The notes under the pieces were generated by a model, which was not told where the DNA came from, made no database searches, and was given only the letters and a program-made list of their open reading frames with translations. Made by a program: the position numbers and the translations under genes. A DNA stretch of 17,683 bases, from positions 1 to 17,683 of the forward strand of contig CALDGX010000077.1 in the NCBI GenBank assembly GCA_937941715.1, read 5' to 3'. The stretch comes from an uncultured Chloracidobacterium sp. (GTDB lineage: Bacteria; Acidobacteriota; Blastocatellia; Pyrinomonadales; Pyrinomonadaceae). Below are positions 7,477 through 13,872 of the stretch, in pieces. Numbering within the stretch: position 1 is the stretch's first letter; the number at the start of each line of letters is the position of its first letter.

Positions 7477-9405
7477 TTATTTGACGGCCCTCATCTTTCT
7501 GCCGCCGTTTCGCTCTTCGTTCAAGGCATCGAGCGAGCCCAAAACCCGTTTGTAGATACCATCGGCATCGAGGCCATAATCGCCCAGCAGCCGGTTGGGG
7601 TCTCCGTGGCTGACAATTTCGTCAGGAACGCCCATTCGAACGACTTTGACCTTATCCTGAAGTCCATTCTCCTCGAGCAGCTCCATGACCGCCGAACCGA
7701 ATCCGCCGGCGAGATATGCTTCTTCGACCGTAACGATGAGCGATGACTCGCGAGCTGTCGACAGAATGAGCTCGGCGTCGAGCGGCTTTACAAATCGCGC
7801 ATTTACCACCGAAACGTTTACGCCCGATCTCGCAAGCTGTTCCGCGGCATTCATCGCCGGGTATACCATTGACCCGTACGCTATGACGGCGACGTCCTTG
7901 CCCTTTCGCAATACTTCGCCTTTACCGATCTCCATTAGTTTGGGCGGAGCCGACACATCGACACCGTGTCCGCTTCCGCGGGGATATCTCAGTGCCGCGG
8001 GCCCGGGGTGTTCGATCGCTGTTAACAGCATATCGCGCATCTCGGCCTCGTCCTTTGGCGCCATCAGGACTATGTTGGGATAGCTGCGAAGATAAGCGAT
8101 GTCGAGCAGCCCGTGGTGCGTCGGCCCGTCAGCCCCGACTATGCCCGCACGGTCCATCGCCAAAGTAACGTTAAGGTCCTGGAGGCAAACGTCGTGGATG
8201 ACCTGATCAAACCCGCGTTGCAGGAACGTCGAATAGATCGCGGCGACCGGCTTCATTCCTTCGCAGGCCATCCCGGCACAAAAGGTCACCGCATGCTGCT
8301 CGGCGATGCCGACATCGAAAGCCCTTTCGGGAAATTTCTCGAGCACCTTGTCGACACCCGTGCCGTCAGGCATGGCGGCTGTCAGAGCGATGATCTTTTC
8401 GTCCGATGCCATCAATTCACACATCGTATCGCCGAATACGGACGTGTACGACGGTGCCGCGGCCTTGCTCGACTGATATGGCAACCCGGTCTTCGGGTCA
8501 AATGGGCCTGTCGCGTGATATGCGTAGTAGTTCTTTTCCGGATTAGGAAAGCCCTTTCCTTTCGTGGTCAAAGCATGTACGATCACCGGTCCGTCATCGA
8601 CCTTTTTTGCTTCTTCCAAAGCTCGAACAAGCATCGCAACGTTGTGCCCGTCAACATAGCCGATGTATTTGAAACCGAGTTCATTGACCAATGCACCGGG
8701 CAGCACCGCTGCCGCGATAGCGTCCTTAAATGATTTCGCGGCACGGCGAAGTGAGCCGCCGATCCCCGGAACGCTCTCAAGCGCGTCGCCGATCTCTTCT
8801 TTTAGGTGCTGATAACTCTGTGCCTCTTTGATCCGATTCAGATATCGGCTCAGTGCACCAACAGCCGGGGCGATCGACATCTCGTTGTCGTTCAGCAAGA
8901 CTATAAGCCGCGATTTCAGGTGCCCGGCCTGGTTGATCGCTTCCATCGCCATTCCCCCGGCAAGGCTCGAATCACCTATCAGGGTACATACGTGAAAATC
9001 CTCGCCCTTCTTGTCGCGGGCGATCGCCATCCCGAGGCCGGCCGAGATCGAGGTCGAGGCATGTCCGGCGCCAAAGGTATCGTATTCTGACTCGTCGCGC
9101 CGTAAGAACCCGGAAATCCCGCCTTCCTGTTTGATGGTGTGCAGCTGATCGCGGCGGCCGGTCAGGATCTTGTGTGCGTACGCCTGATGCCCGACGTCCC
9201 AAACAAGCCGGTCCTTAGGGGTATCAAACACATAATGCATCGCAACCGCGAGTTCGACCGCGCCGAGGCTGGCACCGGTGTGTCCGCCGATACGCGAACA
9301 CGTGTCGATTATGAACTGTCGAACTTCGTCGGCAACCTCTTGCAGGTCCTCTACCTTCAGCTGTCGAAGATCGGCCGGCGAATTTATCTCTGATAAAAAT
9401 CTCAT
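7477..9405 (-). CDS. dxs: 1-deoxy-D-xylulose-5-phosphate synthase
   Basis: The protein is 642 aa, full length for Dxs. It condenses pyruvate and glyceraldehyde-3-phosphate in a thiamine-diphosphate-dependent reaction, the first step of the MEP isoprenoid pathway in the cytoplasm. Visible signatures are GHQAYAHKILTGR (about 72-84), the ThDP/Mg motif region starting at Gly144 with its partner Asn in LLNDNEMS, YVDGHN before the central linker, the pyrimidine-domain glutamate Glu369 in GIAEQHAV, and DRAGIVGADGPTHHG. A transketolase C-terminal domain closes the protein. The ThDP motif reads GDSS rather than the usual GDGA/GDGS. The start at ATG 9405 gives the canonical N-terminus (LSEINSPADLRQL) but lacks a good Shine-Dalgarno. 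It is the first gene of a close minus-strand series with the DsbA-like and VKOR genes. Confidence 0.97.
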   Translation of the reverse strand: MRFLSEINSPADLRQLKVEDLQEVADEVRQFIIDTCSRIGGHTGASLGAVELAVAMHYVFDTPKDRLVWDVGHQAYAHKILTGRRDQLHTIKQEGGISGFLRRDESEYDTFGAGHASTSISAGLGMAIARDKKGEDFHVCTLIGDSSLAGGMAMEAINQAGHLKSRLIVLLNDNEMSIAPAVGALSRYLNRIKEAQSYQHLKEEIGDALESVPGIGGSLRRAAKSFKDAIAAAVLPGALVNELGFKYIGYVDGHNVAMLVRALEEAKKVDDGPVIVHALTTKGKGFPNPEKNYYAYHATGPFDPKTGLPYQSSKAAAPSYTSVFGDTMCELMASDEKIIALTAAMPDGTGVDKVLEKFPERAFDVGIAEQHAVTFCAGMACEGMKPVAAIYSTFLQRGFDQVIHDVCLQDLNVTLAMDRAGIVGADGPTHHGLLDIAYLRSYPNIVLMAPKDEAEMRDMLLTAIEHPGPAALRYPRGSGHGVDVSAPPKLMEIGKGEVLRKGKDVAVIAYGSMVYPAMNAAEQLARSGVNVSVVNARFVKPLDAELILSTARESSLIVTVEEAYLAGGFGSAVMELLEENGLQDKVKVVRMGVPDEIVSHGDPNRLLGDYGLDADGIYKRVLGSLDALNEERNGGRKMRAVK

Positions 9406-9464
9406 CTGGCTACAATGCTATAACACCTAAATTTCGCATTTTCGCCGTGCATTATGCAAATGAT

Positions 9465-9478
9465 AACGAGCGTTCGTT
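9465..9478. repeat. short inverted repeat in the dxs / LTxxQ-gene divergent region
   Basis: AACGA-gcgt-TCGTT is a 5-bp inverted repeat with a 4-nt spacer, in the 209-nt gap between dxs and the divergent Spy-like gene. It could be an operator, but it is short enough to be chance. The rest of the gap shows only the weak promoter listed separately. Confidence 0.2.
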
Positions 9479-9518
9479 GCCGAATATTCACAACGGCAGC
9501 AAGGCGGATTTACATTTC

Positions 9519-9547
9519 TTTACAGTCATCTGCAAAAATCTTACGAC
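9519..9547 (+). promoter_or_regulatory. possible sigma-70 promoter of the Spy-like gene
   Basis: TTTACA (five of six matches to TTGACA), a 17-nt spacer and TACGAC (three of six to TATAAT) precede the gene. A 5' UTR of about 60 nt would follow, carrying the AGAGGT ribosome binding site at 9603-9608. The -10 box is poor. Confidence 0.3.
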
Positions 9548-9614
9548 CAAACGCGGTGTCCGTACGTCAAATAAAGTGATGGCGAAAGCTAAATAAATTT
9601 TCAGAGGTAATCAA

Positions 9615-10193
9615 ATGTCATTAAAGTTCAAATTCTTCACAGTACTTTCGATCGCAGCGGCGACTGCCGCATTCTCAGTTGCGGCGTCTGCGCAGGAAAC
9701 AACCGTACCGGCCGAAAAGAAGGTCGAGAAGATCCGTAAGGTGGAAGGCCGAGCATTAGGCCAGGGCGAATTCGGACGCAAAGGGATGGCCGGCCATCGC
9801 GGCGGGCCCGGAATGCGTCGCGGCGGCGGTATGGGCCGAATGCTCCATGGCCTGGAACTTACCGATGCTCAGAAGACCCAGATCCAGTCGATCATGGCCG
9901 CCAACAAACCGTCAGCCGAGGCTCGCGAAGAAATGCGGACGCTGATGATGGCTCACCGTACCGGCACGCTGACGACCGCCCAGCAGGAGCGTTTTGAGGC
10001 CATCCGTAATCAGCGGCAAGAAAAGGGCCGTGCCGTGCACGAGCAGATCATGGGTGTTTTGACCGCCGAGCAAAAGGCGAAGATCGAAACCCGAAAGCAG
10101 GAAATGCGTCAGCGTATGGAAGAGCGTAAAGCCAACCGGGGCTTGCGTCAAACGAAACCGGTGGAAACGGTAAAAACACCGAAAACGAACTGA
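9615..10193 (+). CDS. small exported Spy/CpxP-like protein with three LTxxQ motifs
   Basis: The protein is 192 aa. A clear signal peptide ends at about residue 26 (VAASAQ-E). A Gly/Arg/Met-rich stretch follows (about 52-76, GGPGMRRGGGMGRM), then a charged, mostly helical region with LTDAQ (82-86), LTTAQ (119-123) and LTAEQ (149-153). Repeated LTxxQ motifs are the hallmark of the Spy/CpxP periplasmic chaperone and metal-sensing group, so a periplasmic chaperone or envelope-stress role is the best inference. The C-terminus is basic and disordered. ATG 9615 has AGAGGT 6 nt upstream. It is transcribed alone, diverging from dxs and ending at a strong hairpin. Sequence outside the LTxxQ motifs is too low in complexity to say more. 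Confidence 0.8.
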   Translation: MSLKFKFFTVLSIAAATAAFSVAASAQETTVPAEKKVEKIRKVEGRALGQGEFGRKGMAGHRGGPGMRRGGGMGRMLHGLELTDAQKTQIQSIMAANKPSAEAREEMRTLMMAHRTGTLTTAQQERFEAIRNQRQEKGRAVHEQIMGVLTAEQKAKIETRKQEMRQRMEERKANRGLRQTKPVETVKTPKTN

Positions 10194-10213
10194 TCGGACA
10201 CCACTTTGCAATT

Positions 10214-10245
10214 AAAAGAGGCCGCCAACTTTGGCGGCCTCTTTT
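10214..10245. terminator. strong bidirectional rho-independent terminator
   Basis: AAAAGAGGCCGCCA pairs perfectly with TGGCGGCCTCTTTT around a 4-nt loop. The A-run on one side and T-run on the other make it work in both directions. It separates the convergent Spy-like gene and DUF948-like gene. Confidence 0.92.
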
Positions 10246-10265
10246 AGTTGAAGGAACCTCTGCGG

Positions 10266-10805
10266 CTATCCGATAAACATCTCATCATCAACATAGACGC
10301 GATCGATCTGTTTCGGAGCGGGAGCAAAAAGAACCTCAAGCCCTTTTTTGACACCCGCCATTATAGCCGCGATCTCACGAGCCGGCACGACGATCTTCTG
10401 ATTAACGAACTCCGTCGTGTCCAAAACCTGCGAATGCGTGCGGTCGATCGATCGGCTTACCATTTCGACCTTGTCTTTCGCCGTGATCGCCGTTTGCCCT
10501 ACCAAAACACGCAGATCAGCTACCTCTTCCTTGATCAGTTCGGTAGACTCGGCAAGGTATTTTGTCGCGGTCGAAAGGTTCGCCGATATTTCGTTAAAAT
10601 GCACCGATATCTCGCGGCCCTGAACGCTGATCGCGTCCACCTTGGTAATTAACGGATCGATCCGTTCCTCGACCCGCTTGACCGTTGCGACAACGCGCTT
10701 GACCGTCATGGCGATCGCGATCAGAGCGGCGGCCATTACGATGAAGCAAATTGCGATAATGATCGAGGCGATCATCATCCAAAACTGCGGATCATTCGGA
10801 TTCAT
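10266..10805 (-). CDS. DUF948-like membrane-anchored coiled-coil protein
   Basis: The protein is 179 aa. One N-terminal transmembrane helix (about 8-33) is followed by a long heptad-like amphipathic region (VKRVVATVKRVEERIDPLITKV, onward to about residue 155) of the DUF948 / methyl-accepting-helix type. A short polar tail ends in DDEMFIG. No catalytic motif is present. It starts 9 nt after the stop of the YtxH-like gene, so the two form a tight pair. A DUF948 protein (YtxG) and YtxH are also neighbours in the Bacillus subtilis ytxGHJ general-stress operon, which supports the assignment. The function is unknown in both cases. A structural or envelope-stress role is inferred. Confidence 0.72.
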   Translation of the reverse strand: MNPNDPQFWMMIASIIIAICFIVMAAALIAIAMTVKRVVATVKRVEERIDPLITKVDAISVQGREISVHFNEISANLSTATKYLAESTELIKEEVADLRVLVGQTAITAKDKVEMVSRSIDRTHSQVLDTTEFVNQKIVVPAREIAAIMAGVKKGLEVLFAPAPKQIDRVYVDDEMFIG

Positions 10806-10814
10806 AGTGTCAAT

Positions 10815-11252
10815 TTAGCTGTTATCGTCGTCCTTAACGGGATAGCTTGCGCGTCCTTCAGTGATCGACTTTGTTTCGTTCTTACGCTTTTCCTGCGTGT
10901 AAGCGTCCTTTCCGGCTTCGATGGCCGCCGTAAACGGGTTTGCCGTTCGGGCAGCTGCAGCCTTGGCCTTTTCGGTCAGATCCTCAGCTTTTTCCTGGGC
11001 GGTCTGATAAAATTCACTTGCCTTTTCGCGCGAAACTTCGTAATACTCGCCGGCACGCTCCTGGATCTGAGCCGCGGTTTCCTTACTCTTTTCAATGCCC
11101 TTACGGGTTGCATCGGCGATATCGCCGCGAAGTTCCTGGCCGGATTTAGGGGCGAACAGAAGGGCCAATACAGCACCGATACCGCCTCCGATTATCAAAT
11201 AAGATAGCTTTGTAGCAATACTGGATTCTTCCCGTTCATACTCGTGTCTCAT
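10815..11252 (-). CDS. YtxH-like protein
   Basis: The protein is 145 aa. A glycine-rich hydrophobic segment, LIIGGGIGAVLALLFAPKSG (about 19-38), is the signature of the YtxH-like family, including the characteristic FAPKSGxELR exit. It is followed by a charged, Ala/Lys/Glu-rich helical tail with apolipophorin-like repeats and a polar C-terminus (YPVKDDDNS). The single hydrophobic segment suggests a membrane-inserted hairpin or anchor. ATG 11252 has GGAGGT 4 nt upstream. It is the first gene of a pair with the DUF948-like gene and is divergent from lepA. Family members are stress-induced in Firmicutes. No biochemical role is established. Confidence 0.82.
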   Translation of the reverse strand: MRHEYEREESSIATKLSYLIIGGGIGAVLALLFAPKSGQELRGDIADATRKGIEKSKETAAQIQERAGEYYEVSREKASEFYQTAQEKAEDLTEKAKAAAARTANPFTAAIEAGKDAYTQEKRKNETKSITEGRASYPVKDDDNS

Positions 11253-11305
11253 AATTACCTCCGATAAATGTGGTTTCCGTTACAAAAATCTCAATGTGTA
11301 CCGAG

Positions 11306-11335
11306 ATTGTAACAAATATTTCGGGCTTTGAGCAA
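11306..11335 (-). promoter_or_regulatory. extended -10 promoter for the YtxH-like / DUF948-like pair
   Basis: Read on the minus strand, TTGCTC (three of six matches), an 18-nt spacer and TACAAT (five of six) precede the gene. The -10 is extended by TGT to give TGTTACAAT. Transcription would start near 11299, leaving a UTR of about 46 nt with the GGAGGT site. Confidence 0.5.
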
Positions 11336-11396
11336 AGAATTTATTGCTCACGCCGGTACCGGCAGTCAGGCCAAAAATGCGCAAATACCGCCATTT

Positions 11397-11405
11397 TGTT
11401 ACAAT
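11397..11405 (+). promoter_or_regulatory. extended -10 promoter for lepA
   Basis: TGTTACAAT matches TGnTATAAT with one mismatch. No -35 hexamer is visible at the right distance, as is common with extended -10 promoters. The start of transcription would be near 11412, giving a 5' UTR of only about 12 nt with no Shine-Dalgarno before ATG 11424. Confidence 0.45.
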
Positions 11406-11423
11406 TTCAGTTTGTCTAACTGT

Positions 11424-13226
11424 ATGGATATCGAACTGATTAGAAATTTCTCGATCATCGCTCACATTGACCACGGCAAATCTACGCTCGCGGACCGATT
11501 GCTCCAGTTGACCGGCGCCGTCGCTGAGCGAGATATGGAAGCTCAATTGTTAGACGACATGGATCTCGAACGTGAACGCGGGATCACCATCAAATCGCAC
11601 GCCGTTCGACTCGATTACACGGCAAAAAACGGCAAAGATTATGTTCTAAACCTGATCGATACGCCCGGACACGTAGATTTTACGTACGAAGTATCGCGTT
11701 CGCTGTCCGCCTGCGAAGGTGCCTTGCTGATCGTCGACGCGTCGCAGGGCGTCGAGGCCCAGACGCTTGCCAATACTTACCTGGCACTGGAAAATGACCT
11801 CGAACTCGTTCCGGTACTCAACAAGATCGATCTGCCGTCCGCCGAACCCGAACGTATCAAAGAGCAGATCGAGAACATTATCGGTCTGGACGCCAGCGAA
11901 GCCGTACTGACCTCGGCAAAATCAGGCCTCGGTGTCGCAGACGTGCTCGAAGCGATTGTCGAAAAGATCCCGCCGCCAAAGGGCGACCGGAATGCACCCC
12001 TCAAAGCCCTCATATTTGATAGCTGGTATGACTCGTATCGCGGTGTCATTGTGTTGTTTCGAGTGATCGACGGAACTATAAAGAAGGGCACAAAGATCAG
12101 ATTCTTTAACACCGGTCGTGAGTATCTCGTTGAGACCATCGGTGTCAATCGTCCGCGGCCGACGCCGATCGCCGAACTCGGACCGGGTGAGGTCGGTTTT
12201 GTGACCGCGTCGATAAAGACCGTCGCGGACGTGCAGATCGGAGATACGATAACGGATGCCGCTCGGCCGTCACACGAGGCTCTGCCCGGCTTCAAGGAAG
12301 TCAAGCCGATGGTCTTTGCCGGGCTTTATCCGGTTGATTCAGCCCAGTACGAGGACCTGCGTGATGCGATGGACAAGCTCCGGCTCAACGATTCCTCGTT
12401 CTTTTACGAACCTGAAAGCTCAACCGCACTCGGTTTCGGATTTCGCTGCGGCTTTCTCGGGCTGCTCCACATGGAGATAATTCAAGAGCGGCTCGAGCGA
12501 GAGTTCAATCTCGACCTGATCACGACCGCACCCGGCGTCCGTTACCGCGTCACGACTACCGACGGTGAGGTCGCCGAGATCGACAGCCCGTCGAAAATGC
12601 CCGATACCGGCCGCATTCTGAAGATCGAAGAGCCGTTCATCGAGGCGACGATCCTTACAAACGATTCATATCTCGGCGGCATTTTACCTCTGCTCGATGA
12701 AAAGCGTGGGGTACAAAAGAAATTTGAGTACATTACGACCGACCGAGTGATGCTTGTCTACGAACTGCCGCTTAACGAGATCGTTCTCGATTTCTACGAT
12801 CGTCTGAAGAGCGTTTCGAAGGGATATGCTTCGCTCGATTACCACTTATCGGGATATCAGGCGAGTAAACTCGTAAAACTCGACGTGCTGGTCTCAGGCG
12901 AACCGGTCGACGCCCTCTCGGTCATCCTGCATAACGACACGGCGACGGCGAAAGGCCGCTTGTTGACCGCGAAGATGAAAGAGCTGATCCCGCGGCAGAT
13001 GTTTGAGGTCGCCATCCAGGCTGCGATCGGCAACAAGGTCATCGCCCGTGAAACCGTCAAGGCGATGGGTAAGAACGTTATCGCCAAATGTTACGGCGGC
13101 GATATCTCACGCAAACGCAAACTGCTCGAAAAGCAAAAAGAGGGCAAAAAGCGGATGAAGAAAGTGGGACGCGTCGAGATACCGCAGGAAGCTTTTCTTG
13201 CCGTACTAAAAGTGAACGAGAGTTAG
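11424..13226 (+). CDS. lepA: translation elongation factor 4 (LepA / EF4), GTPase
   Basis: The protein is 600 aa, the standard length. It is a ribosome-associated translational GTPase related to EF-G. The G domain has G1 AHIDHGKST (13-21), G2 with GITIKS, G3 DTPGH (79-83), G4 NKID (133-136) and G5 TSAKSG. EF-G-like domains II, III and V follow. The LepA-specific C-terminal domain (about 480-600) is present, with LILPRQMFEV-like and CYGGDISRKRKLLEKQKEGKKRMK segments. The frame stays open upstream to a TTG at 11328, but the added 32 residues resemble nothing in the family. ATG 11424 gives the canonical MDIELIRNFSIIAHIDHGKS start. No Shine-Dalgarno is seen at this ATG. A two-TM protein gene follows 31 nt downstream. 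Confidence 0.97.
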   Translation: MDIELIRNFSIIAHIDHGKSTLADRLLQLTGAVAERDMEAQLLDDMDLERERGITIKSHAVRLDYTAKNGKDYVLNLIDTPGHVDFTYEVSRSLSACEGALLIVDASQGVEAQTLANTYLALENDLELVPVLNKIDLPSAEPERIKEQIENIIGLDASEAVLTSAKSGLGVADVLEAIVEKIPPPKGDRNAPLKALIFDSWYDSYRGVIVLFRVIDGTIKKGTKIRFFNTGREYLVETIGVNRPRPTPIAELGPGEVGFVTASIKTVADVQIGDTITDAARPSHEALPGFKEVKPMVFAGLYPVDSAQYEDLRDAMDKLRLNDSSFFYEPESSTALGFGFRCGFLGLLHMEIIQERLEREFNLDLITTAPGVRYRVTTTDGEVAEIDSPSKMPDTGRILKIEEPFIEATILTNDSYLGGILPLLDEKRGVQKKFEYITTDRVMLVYELPLNEIVLDFYDRLKSVSKGYASLDYHLSGYQASKLVKLDVLVSGEPVDALSVILHNDTATAKGRLLTAKMKELIPRQMFEVAIQAAIGNKVIARETVKAMGKNVIAKCYGGDISRKRKLLEKQKEGKKRMKKVGRVEIPQEAFLAVLKVNES

Positions 13227-13257
13227 TTTCCCACGGTTGATCGCCTGAGACCGAGAT

Positions 13258-13833
13258 ATGGAGACGTACCGAAATATCATTGACTACCTATTCGGCGTGT
13301 ATATCGACGACCGCGGCGATCTGCTGGTGATCGAGGATAGGCGGCCAACGGCGGGAATATTCATATCGATAGTCGGAATGGTAGGCATTGCTCTTTTTAT
13401 CTTAATATCTTGGGCCCTAAATTTGATCGGCCTTGGCATCGATCTCTGGTCCAGTTTAGGAGCATTCGCGGGCCTCATCGCAACGTTTGCGATCTTGTTT
13501 CTCTTTAGCCTGGGCGGGACGTTTCGCGAAGTTTACATTTTTGACAAGGCAAAGGACACCTACCGATTTACCCGCCGCGGCATCTTAAAGAGCGACGTGC
13601 TCGAGGGCAGTGCCAGCCAGTTTTGCGGTGTCCGGATCGACAAGCGAAACTCTGATGACGATAGCGTCTATATGGTCACGCTATTGCTTGACGGCATGCT
13701 GTTCGGCCAGCCAGGGACCCAAACCCTTCGCGAAGACCCGCCGATATTCAACAGTTATCACCGGGAAGCAAAGATCGCAGAGGCCATCTCGCGATTTATC
13801 GGTATCAAGTCGATCGACGAAACAGGGCAATAG
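13258..13833 (+). CDS. two-TM membrane protein of unknown function
   Basis: The protein is 191 aa. Residues 1-30 are soluble (YIDDRGDLLVIEDRRP). Two transmembrane helices follow (about 32-58 and 65-87) as a hairpin. The soluble C-terminal part (about 90-185) starts REVYIFDKAKDTYRFTRRG and reads like a small beta-rich, PH-like or YcxB-like domain. I do not recognise a specific family. Both soluble parts would face the same side, probably the cytoplasm. It starts 31 nt after lepA on the same strand and probably shares its transcript. ATG 13258 has only a weak purine stretch upstream. It ends just before a convergent inverted repeat. Confidence 0.75.
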   Translation: METYRNIIDYLFGVYIDDRGDLLVIEDRRPTAGIFISIVGMVGIALFILISWALNLIGLGIDLWSSLGAFAGLIATFAILFLFSLGGTFREVYIFDKAKDTYRFTRRGILKSDVLEGSASQFCGVRIDKRNSDDDSVYMVTLLLDGMLFGQPGTQTLREDPPIFNSYHREAKIAEAISRFIGIKSIDETGQ

Positions 13834-13847
13834 TAATGTGAATTAGG

Positions 13848-13872
13848 CCCGGACCCTCTTCTATTGTCCGGG
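13848..13872. terminator. possible terminator hairpin between convergent genes
   Basis: CCCGGAC and GTCCGGG form a 7-bp GC-rich stem around an 11-nt loop, in the 27-nt gap between convergent genes and over the stop codon of the penicillin-acylase gene. No T-run follows on either strand, so it may instead pause or protect transcript ends. Confidence 0.35.

Noticed and set aside
8113..8733. 206-codon open frame on + opposite dxs
   Set aside because: It lies fully inside dxs on the other strand, its translation is rich in Arg/Cys/His with no family features, and dxs is certain.
11328..11423. TTG-initiated extension of LepA
   Set aside because: The extra 32 residues are absent from the family, and the region contains the probable promoter.
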